Source of the DNA: an uncultured Clostridia bacterium
GTDB lineage: Bacteria > Bacillota > Clostridia > Christensenellales > Aristaeellaceae
DNA: 9,969 nt
Assembly (NCBI GenBank): GCA_934647305.1
Contig: CAKUFI010000089.1
Span: 1 to 9,969, forward strand
Direction of reading: 5' to 3'
The position numbers were made by a program, and so were the translations under genes. The stretch's first letter is position 1; each line of letters opens with the position of its first letter. The notes under the pieces are model-generated. The model worked only from the letters and a program-made list of their open reading frames with translations, did no database searches and was not told the origin of the DNA. This document shows, one piece after another, positions 1 to 5,684 of the stretch.

Positions 1-206
1 AAAATCTTTGATTTTTAGCGGAGACTGGTGAGGGTGGCAGGGAGGCTGAAAACCCTTTGGGTTTTCAGGTTTCGCCCTTGGCGAAACTGCCGACGGCTCA
101 AATCGTAGATTTGAGGCGCGGCACCTGGCCGGGGAGCTTGCTTCCCCGTGCCTCAGCTTGTCAAAACCTTTTTTGACAAGCTGAGGCACGCCGCCAGGGC
201 GTGCCG
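1..206. repeat. Chain of six short-loop hairpins; copy 1 of a dispersed 3'-end element
   Basis: This stretch carries at least six successive perfect or near-perfect inverted repeats: 46-55/59-68 (loop TTT), 69-76/80-87 (loop CTT), 97-104/108-115 (loop GTA), 130-136/142-148, 147-166/171-190 (20 bp, loop CCTT) and 186-192/198-204. In addition GGCAG at 36-40 can pair with CTGCC at 87-91 around the first two. Both ends match the element at 1937-2030 on the other strand: the 1-36 part (motif ACTGGtGAGGGTGG) and the 131-180 part (GGGGAGCtTGCTTCCCCGT, then the TTGTCAAAA hairpin). The hairpins at 46-115 are absent from that second copy, so they look like an inserted or deleted module. The chain lies just downstream of the xpaC-like gene on the minus strand. 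No ORF of interest is present. Function is unknown; RNA 3'-end formation or stability is an inference. Confidence 0.75.
147..190. terminator. 20-bp perfect inverted repeat, possible bidirectional terminator
   Basis: Arms 147-166 and 171-190 are exactly complementary over 20 bp with a 4-nt loop. The loop-proximal ends are AAAA and TTTT, so the U-run would sit inside the stem and not after it. It begins 43 bp beyond the stop codon of the minus-strand gene at 233-1405. It is therefore a candidate 3'-end or termination structure but not a canonical rho-independent terminator. Confidence 0.4.
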
Positions 207-232
207 TTTCTTTCGTTTGTCGCTCATTGTCT

Positions 233-1405
233 TTAGTGTCCGCCGGTCTTCATGGTGTACTTGTTGTCGCCCAGGCCGTCCTGCGCCATCATGCCCTCGA
301 GCACCTCCACGTCGGCGGTGATGTCCATCGCCTGAGAGGAGAAGAGGCGGTCGAGCTGCTTCTCGAAGCCGGCGATCAGGGTGTCCATGGTGCGCTCGAT
401 TTCCTTTTTGGAGGCGGTGATGTTGTCGCCCTCGATGCCCTGCGCCTCGAGCAGCGCGTAGCTGTCGAGCAGCTTGAGCGTGGTGGGCAGGTAGTAGTTC
501 ATGAACTTGCGAATCTGCGGCTTCATGGCCGGGCGCTCCTCCACCAGGTGGAAGATGCGGGTGGTCAGCAGCTCGATGCGGTCGATCTTGTCGGAAATGA
601 CCTTGTCGGCGATGCGGTCGTTGAGCTCGCGGATTTCGCGGATGATCTTGTCGTATTCCTCGCTCTCAAAGAGGGGAGCGTCGGCCTTGGCGCTTTCCTT
701 TGTATCCTTCGCCTGCGCGGACTGGGCAGGCTGGGGTTCGGGCTGCGCGGATTGCGCCTCAGAGGCAGTCACCTGGCCGTCCTTCGCAATCGGGCGGAAA
801 AAGTCGGCAAAGTATGCGCCGGCGTTGCGCACAGCTTCTTCGACGTTTTTCGGATCGCTTGTGTCGACCTTCTCGTGGCGCACCTTGTGCTCCTTTTCGT
901 TTCGCTGCGCCTCGGCAAAGCCGGAGAAGTCGGTCGCGCCCTCGCGGCACAGCACGATGCGGCCCGACTGCATGTCCAGATAGGCCTCGCTGCGGAACCA
1001 GCCCTTTTCGAGCATGCGCTTCAGGTCGCGCGTCACCTGCTCCACGGTCAGATCCAGCGTCGTGGCCAGGTTGGCCAGGAACATGGCGTTTCGCCCGGAA
1101 AGCACCGCAAGGTACTGATAGTATCGCTGCTCGCGCTTCTTGAGCAGCCGCGTGCCGCCCAGCAGCGCGCCGCCCGCCGCCAGCCAGAACACGCCGCCCT
1201 TCGCGCCGAACGCCGTCAGTCCCACGCCCGCCGCCAGAAGCGAGGTGCCGATGCGGCGAAGCTGGCGCGCGTCGCCCGAGGTAGCGTGGCTCTTTCGCAG
1301 CTTATTAAAGAGCATAATCAGGCCCACCGGCGGGCAGAATACCGTCACAATGGCTGCGCCTATCCAGCCGCCGTCTACTTCAAACTGATCCTTGCGCCTG
1401 CTCAT
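233..1405 (-). CDS. xpaC: XpaC-family (5-bromo-4-chloroindolyl phosphate hydrolysis family) membrane-associated protein
   Basis: Predicted 390-aa protein. The start is placed at ATG 1405 because AGGAG lies 10 nt upstream; the TTG and ATG codons further upstream lack this. Residues 14-34 and 51-84 are hydrophobic and glycine/alanine rich, giving two or three membrane segments near the N-terminus. Residues 93-152 look like a small winged-helix-type domain (LAxxxxLxxxxVxxDLKRMLEKGWF). Residues 205-245 are a low-complexity Ala/Gln/Pro linker. Residues 248-378 are helical and resemble the XpaC C-terminal region (YYLPTTLKLLDSY, then an LEGMMAQDGL ending). The biochemical role of XpaC is not well established; despite the family name, a hydrolase activity is not evident from motifs. 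XpaC genes often sit beside telA, but that partner is not in this window; it could lie to the left. It is divergent from the small membrane protein at 1586. Confidence 0.75.
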   Translation of the reverse strand: MSRRKDQFEVDGGWIGAAIVTVFCPPVGLIMLFNKLRKSHATSGDARQLRRIGTSLLAAGVGLTAFGAKGGVFWLAAGGALLGGTRLLKKREQRYYQYLAVLSGRNAMFLANLATTLDLTVEQVTRDLKRMLEKGWFRSEAYLDMQSGRIVLCREGATDFSGFAEAQRNEKEHKVRHEKVDTSDPKNVEEAVRNAGAYFADFFRPIAKDGQVTASEAQSAQPEPQPAQSAQAKDTKESAKADAPLFESEEYDKIIREIRELNDRIADKVISDKIDRIELLTTRIFHLVEERPAMKPQIRKFMNYYLPTTLKLLDSYALLEAQGIEGDNITASKKEIERTMDTLIAGFEKQLDRLFSSQAMDITADVEVLEGMMAQDGLGDNKYTMKTGGH

Positions 1406-1452
1406 GTTTCTCTCGCTCCTGACACTCATAACTTGGCATTTTATTTGCAATC

Positions 1453-1461
1453 ATTATAACA
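1453..1461 (-). promoter_or_regulatory. Extended -10 promoter of the xpaC-like gene
   Basis: Reading the minus strand, TGTTATAAT occupies 1461-1453, an extended -10 (TGN plus TATAAT). No good -35 hexamer is found at 16-18 bp, as is usual for extended -10 promoters. It lies about 48 bp upstream of the chosen ATG at 1405. The eleven bases CGTGTTATAAT recur exactly in the promoter of the GH89 gene. Confidence 0.6.
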
Positions 1462-1524
1462 CGTGTCCGCTCAATATGGAAGCGATTTCGGCATTCCATA
1501 AGCAAATTCTAATTGAAGTTGATA

Positions 1525-1553
1525 TTGTGCGCCGGGCGCGGCGGTGATATAAT
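1525..1553 (+). promoter_or_regulatory. Promoter of the small membrane protein gene
   Basis: TATAAT at 1548-1553 is preceded by TG at 1545-1546 (extended -10). TTGTGC at 1525-1530 gives a 17-bp spacer as a weak -35. It lies 32 bp before the start codon at 1586 and is back-to-back with the xpaC promoter. Confidence 0.6.
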
Positions 1554-1585
1554 GTGTGCATGAAAGAACGAAAGGGGAATAGAAC

Positions 1586-1930
1586 ATGACGATTTTTGAG
1601 CCCTCCGATTATCAGCAGAATCGCCTGGCCGCGTCGTTCGGCTACGTGATTTTCTTCATTCCGCTGCTCGTGTGCCCGCACTCCAGGCTGGGCCGCTACG
1701 CAGCCAATCAAGGCCTGCTGGGCTTCCTGGCCATGCTGGCAGTGACGGTGGCGTTCTGGATTGTGAATCTGATCCTGGGCTGGATTCCGGTCGTGGGTAC
1801 GCTGATCAAAATTGTGGATACGCTGTGCCGCCTGGTTGTGCTGGGCGTGATGATCTACGGCGCGATCAACTGCTATCGCGGCGACGCCCGTCCGCTGCCC
1901 TATATCGGCCAGTACGAGCTGTTCAGGTAA
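1586..1930 (+). CDS. Small DUF4870/Tic20-like integral membrane protein
   Basis: Predicted 114-aa protein with a good ribosome binding site (AAGGGGAA, about 8 nt before ATG). Three hydrophobic segments are visible, about residues 14-31, 43-64 and 68-97. The pattern of a first helix ending in IPLLV, then an RYAANQGLL motif at the start of helix 2, and a PLPYIG motif near the C-terminus matches the DUF4870/Tic20-like family of small bacterial membrane proteins. Function in bacteria is unknown. It has its own extended -10 promoter and is divergent from the xpaC-like gene, so the two may share a regulatory region. The stop codon is directly followed by a copy of the same hairpin element that follows the xpaC-like gene. 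Family assignment rests on topology and short motifs only. Confidence 0.7.
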   Translation: MTIFEPSDYQQNRLAASFGYVIFFIPLLVCPHSRLGRYAANQGLLGFLAMLAVTVAFWIVNLILGWIPVVGTLIKIVDTLCRLVVLGVMIYGAINCYRGDARPLPYIGQYELFR

Positions 1931-1936
1931 CGATCC

Positions 1937-2030
1937 GCTTGTCAAAAAAGTTTTGACAAGCTGGTGGACGGGGAAGCAGGCTCCCCCGCCACTACCACCC
2001 TCTCCAGTTTTGCTGAAATCTAAGAGATTT
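1937..2030 (-). repeat. Copy 2 of the 3'-end hairpin element
   Basis: On the minus strand this matches both ends of the element at 1-190: an AAATCT...ACTGGaGAGGGTGG part, a GGGGAGCcTGCTTCCCCGT part and the TTGTCAAAA palindrome. The hairpin next to the gene is 1937-1947/1951-1961 (11 bp, loop AAG). The copy is shorter than copy 1 because three internal hairpins are missing. In both copies the TTGTCAAAA hairpin is the end nearest to the stop codon of the adjacent gene, so the element has a fixed orientation relative to gene 3' ends. Confidence 0.7.
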
Positions 2031-2086
2031 CCGGGCGCAAAAACCGTCCCGTGCCCACGGTGTGTATTTGCACTGCCTATCTTATG

Positions 2087-2146
2087 GAGAGGCGGCAGCA
2101 AGTGGAGCCGGGCACTGCCCGGTCGAGAGGGCTGCGGCCCTCTCGA
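2087..2146 (+). repeat. Mosaic repeat: CGGCAGCAAGTGG box plus two GC-rich hairpins
   Basis: The box CGGCAGCAAGTGG is followed by the palindrome CCGGGCAcTGCCCGG (2108-2122) and then the hairpin 2123-2132/2137-2146 (TCGAGAGGGC, loop TGCG). The box plus the first palindrome recur on the minus strand at 4505-4475. The second hairpin recurs on the minus strand at 9932-9909 with the same loop but a changed closing base pair. The next 28 bp (GAGCTCTCC, then a TTTTTTGACAGTCTGAaGCGGC-like part) also match the minus strand at 9880-9908. The flanking stretch 2031-2086 shows nothing recognisable. Confidence 0.7.
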
Positions 2147-2172
2147 GCTCTCCCAAGTTTTTTGACAGTCTG

Positions 2173-2200
2173 AAGCGGCCTCCATATGAAGGCCGCTTTT
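2173..2200 (+). terminator. Rho-independent-type terminator
   Basis: AAGCGGCCT at 2173-2181 pairs with AGGCCGCTT at 2190-2198 (9 bp, 8-nt loop), with the 3' arm running into TTTT. It is on the plus strand about 240 bp beyond the small membrane protein gene. The T-run is short, so efficiency is uncertain. Confidence 0.5.
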
Positions 2201-2238
2201 CGTATGTGTTGTTGCGGGGAGCGCTTATGCTCACGCCG

Positions 2239-2345
2239 CATTCGGTGGAACCGCGCATCGCCTTCCACGACTCCCGCCGTGCCACATTCGGGGAACCGCG
2301 CTTCGCCTTCTTCGGCTCCAACCCACGCCGCATTCGGGGAACTGC
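2239..2345. repeat. 46-bp-period tandem repeat (about 2.3 units)
   Basis: CATTCGG occurs at 2239, 2285 and 2331, exactly 46 bp apart, each followed by GGAAcyGC (the first as TGGAACCGC). The rest of the unit is only partly conserved between units 1 and 2 (CGCCTTC, CTCC and a CGCC- or GCCA-type end). Unit 3 merges into the conserved 59-bp core described next, whose end also starts with CATTCGGGGAA. The tandem array is thus probably a partial amplification of the core's terminal box. Confidence 0.65.
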
Positions 2346-2390
2346 ATCTCTTTTTGCAATTCCATTCTGTGGATCATAGTGCTTTCCGGG
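2331..2390 (-). repeat. Copy A of dispersed 59-bp intergenic core
   Basis: On the minus strand this reads CCCGGAAAGCACTaTGATCC, a variable middle of about 28 bp, then TTCCCCGAATG. The same two boxes at nearly the same spacing occur at 4583-4641, 9539-9597 and 9710-9767 on the plus strand and 9788-9846 on the minus strand. Copy A follows the 3' end of the SANT-domain gene, with the CCCGG end nearest to the gene. Confidence 0.75.
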
Positions 2391-2395
2391 AGAGC

Positions 2396-2431
2396 TCGAG
2401 AGGGGCCTTTCTCAGAAAGGCCGCCTCTCGA
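2396..2431 (-). terminator. 16-bp stem hairpin at the 3' end of the SANT-domain gene
   Basis: TCGAGAGG (2396-2403) pairs with CCTCTCGA (2424-2431), and GGCCTTTC (2404-2411) pairs with GAAAGGCC (2415-2422). There is one unpaired base and a 3-nt loop. It starts 17 bp past the TGA stop of the minus-strand gene. There is no U-run after it, so it may protect or define the mRNA end instead of acting as a canonical terminator. Confidence 0.5.
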
Positions 2432-2447
2432 TCGTTCCTCCCCCTCG

Positions 2448-3272
2448 TCACTCCGCGGCGGACTCAAGCGCGCCCAGGCGCTGGACGAGCGAGTCGCAGA
2501 AGGCGGAAAGGTGCTCGGCGCGATCCTGCGGGGACTGGAGCACGAAATCCTTGACGGTGACCTCGACCTCGTGTGCGGCGTCGCGCATGCGGCGGATGGT
2601 CTCGGCCTGCTCGGCGAGGTTGAGGCGGCACAGGTCGAGGCGGACGTTGAGGCGATCGACCTGAACACTGGGGGCGGCCTGTGGCTCTGAGCGCTCGCGG
2701 ATCAGGCGGCAGAAGGTTTCGCAGGCCTTGACCAGTTCGGGGTCGGAGACCTCGCGGGCGGTCGAGGCGAGCTTTTCGGCGGCGTCGGGCAAGGTGGCGC
2801 GCACGCGGGAACGCACCTGGGTCTCGTCGCAGGCAATGCCCTGCGCGCGGAGCTTTTCGGCAGTGGACTTGATCAGCTCGGGGCGGTTCTTGAGCACGCT
2901 GCGGTACTTGTTCTGATAGCGCAGCATCAGGCTGTGGTCGCCGCCCGAGAGCTCCTGCAGACAGGCGCGCACCGACTGGCCCTTCGCCCGGCCGCGCAGC
3001 ACGTTCTCGACCAGCTGCTCGACCTCCGGCTCGGTGAAGGGCACGAAGCGCGCGGCGCGATGGGTTCCGTCCTCGCGAAGGCGTGCCTGGGCATAGTAGT
3101 AATTGCGGATGCTGTTGGGACGGCGGCCGGTCTGCCGGGCGATCTGCTCGAAGACCTGCTTGAGCGGCAGGCCCTGCTGCTGGGCCTCGTCGGCGGTCTC
3201 CCACAGCAGCTTGGATTCGGACTCGCTCCAGCCTGAGTGACGACTCTTCTCGGAAAGCGCAGACTGTTCCAT
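2448..3272 (-). CDS. Putative transcriptional regulator with tandem SANT/Myb-like domains
   Basis: Predicted 274-aa soluble protein. The start is ATG 3272 because GGAGG lies 9 nt upstream; the frame stays open far upstream but that part is antisense to the next gene. Residues 13-62 form a SANT/Myb-like helix-turn-helix (HSGWSESESKLLWE, then RRPNSIRNYYY), the type seen in Bacillus RsfA-like prespore regulators and many clostridial hypothetical proteins. Residues 77-126 look like a second, more divergent repeat (FTEPEVEQLVENV, then SLMLRYQNKYRS). Residues about 205-245 are a long amphipathic, probably coiled-coil helix that could mediate dimerisation. No catalytic motifs are seen. It is divergent from the SGNH hydrolase, with a 171-bp intergenic region. 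DNA binding is inferred from the fold; targets are unknown. Confidence 0.75.
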   Translation of the reverse strand: MEQSALSEKSRHSGWSESESKLLWETADEAQQQGLPLKQVFEQIARQTGRRPNSIRNYYYAQARLREDGTHRAARFVPFTEPEVEQLVENVLRGRAKGQSVRACLQELSGGDHSLMLRYQNKYRSVLKNRPELIKSTAEKLRAQGIACDETQVRSRVRATLPDAAEKLASTAREVSDPELVKACETFCRLIRERSEPQAAPSVQVDRLNVRLDLCRLNLAEQAETIRRMRDAAHEVEVTVKDFVLQSPQDRAEHLSAFCDSLVQRLGALESAAE

Positions 3273-3385
3273 GATGATATTCCTCCAAACTTGCTTACTG
3301 CTAAAAATTATGTGCGCGAGTGTGGGTGAATATACAACATACGGCAGATTTTCCGGGGAATTTGCGATGGGCGGGTCAAAGGGAA

Positions 3386-3414
3386 TTGCACGCGCGGAGA
3401 AAACCGTGTATAAT
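3386..3414 (+). promoter_or_regulatory. Promoter of the SGNH hydrolase gene
   Basis: TTGCAC at 3386-3391 and a perfect TATAAT at 3409-3414 are separated by exactly 17 bp, 29 bp before the chosen start at 3444. This is the best-formed promoter on the plus strand of the window. Confidence 0.75.
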
Positions 3415-3443
3415 GAGGAAAAGCTGTGCAAAGGAGAATGTGC

Positions 3444-4442
3444 ATGATCATCGACGGACGGTTTGAGTTCTTCAACGAGGAAGAGGCGCTGCATACGCCC
3501 GAGGGAACCTGCTACTCCCGCGTGCCGTTGTCCGTGCGCGCGCAGATGAGCGAGACCGCGCAGAACGTCGCCACGCTGTCCGCGACCGGCGCGGAGATCC
3601 GGTTCGTGTTCAACGAGGGCTGCGACAGGGCCGAGCTGCAGGCGTACTGCGAAAACGAGTTCGTGACGCTGGGACTGTATTACGGCTGCTTTCAGGGCGG
3701 CTGGCAGTGGCTGGGCAGCTACGGCCTGTTCCAGGGCGAAAACCGGGTGCCCATCGCGCGGCCCGAGAACATCGAGCGCCTGCGCAAGGTCGCGGGGGAG
3801 AGGGGAGATGCCTTCTCGCCGGACGTGATGCGCCTGTGCATCCGCAGCGGACGACTGCGCGACGTGCGCCTTGAAGGCGACGTGCGCCCGCCCCGGCCGG
3901 ACGAAACGCCGCGCGGCCGCGTGCTGTTCTACGGCTCCTCGATCACTCACGGTTCGCTGAGCCACCTGCCCGGCAGCGACTATGCCACCCGCGTCTGCGC
4001 GCAGCTGGGCATGGATCGCATCAACAAGGGCATGGCCGGCACCTGCCTGATGGAAAAGGCGGTCGCCGACTACCTGGCCGCGCGGGACGACTATGACTTC
4101 GCCGTGTACGAGCTGGGCTCGAACATCCCCGACGCGATGAGCGAGGAGGAATTCTGCGGGCGCGTGAAGTACCTGCTGTCGGCCTATGCGAAGGCGCACC
4201 CGGACAAGCCGCTGTTCGTCATCGACGACCTCATCATTCTGGGCGAGGGCCACGAGGCGCGCAGGCGGCAGGTGAGGGCCTGCCTTCAGCAGCTCGGCAA
4301 CCCGAACTTCGTCTACATCAACGGCCGCGAAATGCTGCCCGACGCAAAGTACCTCAGCGCCGACTTCGTACACCCCACCGTCGAGGGTCACCTCGTCATG
4401 AGCGATTATCTGCTGCGCGCGGTGAGGGGAACGCTGGGGTAA
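3444..4442 (+). CDS. SGNH/GDSL-family hydrolase (probable esterase/deacetylase)
   Basis: Predicted 332-aa protein, probably cytoplasmic since no signal peptide is seen. ATG 3444 is chosen because AAGGAG ends 7 nt upstream; the GTG at 3426 and ATG at 3438 overlap or precede that site. Residues 1-150 form an N-terminal accessory region, likely beta-rich. The catalytic domain follows: block I GSSITHG with predicted nucleophile Ser166, block II around NKGMAGT (Gly199), block III ELGSN (Asn227) and block V DFVHP with Asp307 and His310. All four SGNH blocks are therefore present. Such enzymes with an N-terminal extension usually remove acetyl or acyl groups from sugars, peptidoglycan or small metabolites; the substrate cannot be read here. 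It is preceded by a strong promoter and divergent from the SANT regulator. The stop codon lies inside an 11-bp tandem repeat. Confidence 0.85.
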   Translation: MIIDGRFEFFNEEEALHTPEGTCYSRVPLSVRAQMSETAQNVATLSATGAEIRFVFNEGCDRAELQAYCENEFVTLGLYYGCFQGGWQWLGSYGLFQGENRVPIARPENIERLRKVAGERGDAFSPDVMRLCIRSGRLRDVRLEGDVRPPRPDETPRGRVLFYGSSITHGSLSHLPGSDYATRVCAQLGMDRINKGMAGTCLMEKAVADYLAARDDYDFAVYELGSNIPDAMSEEEFCGRVKYLLSAYAKAHPDKPLFVIDDLIILGEGHEARRRQVRACLQQLGNPNFVYINGREMLPDAKYLSADFVHPTVEGHLVMSDYLLRAVRGTLG

Positions 4443-4460
4443 CGCTGGGGTAACGCTGGG
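4430..4460. repeat. 11-bp tandem repeat spanning the SGNH stop codon
   Basis: AACGCTGGGGT is repeated at 4430-4440 and 4441-4451, with a partial third unit at 4452-4460. The TAA stop (4440-4442) is formed by the junction of the first two units. A related AACGtTGGGGAGACGCTGGGG sequence follows the GH89 stop codon at 9480. Confidence 0.7.
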
Positions 4461-4515
4461 AAGGCTGCCTTTCTGACCGGGCAGTGCCCGGACCCACTTG
4501 CTGCCGCGCAGCCTT
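4461..4515. repeat. Nested hairpin with CCGGGCA palindrome
   Basis: AAGGCTGC (4461-4468) pairs with GCAGCCTT (4508-4515), enclosing the palindrome CCGGGCAgTGCCCGG (4477-4491). On the minus strand the inner part reads CGGCAGCAAGTGG, then the palindrome, matching 2087-2122. It follows the SGNH gene by 18 bp and may act as its 3' end. The remaining bases up to 4582 show a GCGCCTCCCC run that matches the flank of copy C but no gene. Confidence 0.6.
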
Positions 4516-4582
4516 AAGAAATGCAATTCGTAAACAAATCAAGCGCGGCCATAGGGTGCTTTTTGCGCCTCCCCAAACCCCA

Positions 4583-4641
4583 CCCGGAAAGCACTATGAT
4601 CCACATAAGAAGGCGCGAGAAGCAATGTAATTCCCCGAATG
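4583..4641 (+). repeat. Copy B of dispersed 59-bp intergenic core
   Basis: It contains CCCGGAAAGCACTaTGATCC and, after a variable middle, TTCCCCGAATG. It is preceded by GCGCCTCCCCAAACCCCA, nearly identical to the flank of copy C. It lies between the SGNH gene and dppA, with the CCCGG end nearer the 3' end of the upstream gene. No convincing promoter was found between this element and dppA. Confidence 0.75.
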
Positions 4642-4696
4642 GGGCGTAGGTGAGGCTTGCCTTACCCGACTGAATGAAAAAGAGGAGAATGGAAGC

Positions 4697-5488
4697 ATGA
4701 AGATTTACATTTCGGTGGACATGGAGGGCGTCAGCGGAATCAACTGCCCGGACTACGTGACGCGGGACGGAAGGCTGTACGCCGTGGGTCAGCGCCTGGC
4801 GACGGCCGATACAAACGCCGCGGTTCGGGGCGCGTTCGACGGCGGCGCGGACGAGGTGATCGTGGCCGACATGCACGGCGGGTCGGGCAACCTGCTGGTG
4901 GAGAGCCTGGATCCGCGCGCGATGCTGATGGCGGGCGTGCCGCACCAGCCGAGGTTTCCCTTTCTGCGCGGTTCGGACGGCCTGTTCCTGCTGGGCTATC
5001 ACGCGATGGCGGGCACGCTGGGCGCGAACCTGGAGCACACGATGACCAGCGCCGCCTGGCACCGCTTCTGCGTCGACGGCCGCCCCTACGGCGAGCTGGG
5101 CATCGACGCGGAGATCGCCGCCGAGTACGGCGTGCCGGTCGTGATGGTGTCCGGCGACGACAAGCTGTGCGCCGAGGCACAGGAGTGGCTGGGCGAGGTG
5201 GAGTGCGCTCAGGTCAAGTGGGGTATCGGCCGGCAGAGCGCGCTGTGCCTGTCGCCCGCGAGGGGGCAGGAGCTCGTCTATGAGCATGCGCGCCGGGCCG
5301 TCGAGCGCCTGAAGCGGGGAGAGGCCTTTGTCTTCCCCGAGACGCACAATCCGGCCCGCGTCGCGATCACATACAAGATGATGCCCGACGCGGACGCGGC
5401 CAATGTCTATGGCACGCGCCGCCTGGACGGCTACACGGTCGAGACCACCTGGCCGAGTCTTTCCGCGATGTACGGCGGAGTGGAGTGA
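4697..5488 (+). CDS. dppA: D-aminopeptidase, DppA type (peptidase family M55)
   Basis: Predicted 263-aa protein, close to the usual length of DppA. ATG 4697 has GAGGAG 9 nt upstream. The N-terminus KIYISVDMEGVSG is the family hallmark. Zinc ligands known from Bacillus subtilis DppA (Asp8, Glu10, His60, His104, Glu133) are matched by Asp8, Glu10, His60 (VADMHGGSG), His102 (GYHAM) and Glu133 (YGELGIDAE). The cysteine proposed as nucleophile at position 115 in B. subtilis is not obvious here; the equivalent stretch reads LEHTMTS, with Cys125 nearby. M55 enzymes form decameric rings in the cytoplasm and release N-terminal D-amino acids such as D-Ala from short peptides. No dpp/opp transporter genes are in the window, unlike the B. 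subtilis dpp operon. It may depend on read-through from the SGNH gene. Confidence 0.9.
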   Translation: MKIYISVDMEGVSGINCPDYVTRDGRLYAVGQRLATADTNAAVRGAFDGGADEVIVADMHGGSGNLLVESLDPRAMLMAGVPHQPRFPFLRGSDGLFLLGYHAMAGTLGANLEHTMTSAAWHRFCVDGRPYGELGIDAEIAAEYGVPVVMVSGDDKLCAEAQEWLGEVECAQVKWGIGRQSALCLSPARGQELVYEHARRAVERLKRGEAFVFPETHNPARVAITYKMMPDADAANVYGTRRLDGYTVETTWPSLSAMYGGVE

Positions 5489-5512
5489 AGCGCACAGATG
5501 CGGTTTGAAGCG

Positions 5513-5544
5513 GGATGGGTCAGCGCCTGACTCATCCTATCTTT
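5513..5544 (+). terminator. Probable terminator of dppA
   Basis: GGATGGGTCAG (5513-5523) pairs with CTGACTCATCC (5527-5537) with one G-T wobble and a CGC loop. It is followed by a weak T-containing tail (TATCTTT). It lies 24 bp past the dppA stop. Confidence 0.55.
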
Positions 5545-5575
5545 GGGGGGAGAAAAGCGTATCCCGAGCACACAC

Positions 5576-5605
5576 AAAACGGCCGACCTGATCACAGGCC
5601 GGCCG
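5576..5605 (-). terminator. Strong rho-independent terminator on the minus strand
   Basis: On the minus strand, CGGCC plus CAGG arms at 5580-5605 form a GC-rich stem (CCTG 5587-5590 with CAGG 5595-5598, loop ATCA; GGCCG 5581-5585 with CGGCC 5600-5604; one mismatch). It is followed by TTTTGTGTGT. No minus-strand protein gene precedes it closely, which supports a non-coding or short-peptide transcript from 6000 leftward. Confidence 0.65.
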
Positions 5606-5648
5606 CGTCGCTGATTAAGGCTTCTCGCACAACATGATTACTTTACTA

Positions 5649-5684
5649 ATGAAAGGAGGTATTATGAAGATTCATCGATTTTGA
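5649..5684 (+). other. Very short ORF behind a perfect ribosome binding site
   Basis: On the plus strand GAAAGGAGGT (5651-5660) precedes ATG 5664 and the codons for MKIHRF followed by TGA. Such a strong site before six codons suggests either a leader peptide, a frameshifted or decayed gene (an adjacent frame continues as LIVLHCLVLMMSLAVL), or simply the complement of the CCTCCTTT segment of the minus-strand RNA described above. The last explanation needs no translation. Confidence 0.2.

Noticed and set aside
227..1459. Plus-strand open frame of 410 codons opposite the xpaC-like gene
   Set aside because: Antisense shadow: its translation is rich in Leu/Arg/Val/His without domains, while the minus frame has membrane segments, an RBS, a promoter and family features.
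2239..2345. Possible CRISPR-like array
   Set aside because: Period is 46 bp, but only about 15 bp is well conserved and the intervening part is partly similar between units; there are no cas genes. It is a tandem repeat of a core box.
3273..4526. N-terminal extension of the SANT-domain frame reaching to 4526
   Set aside because: It lies antisense to the SGNH gene and across the SGNH promoter; GGAGG before ATG 3272 marks the real start.
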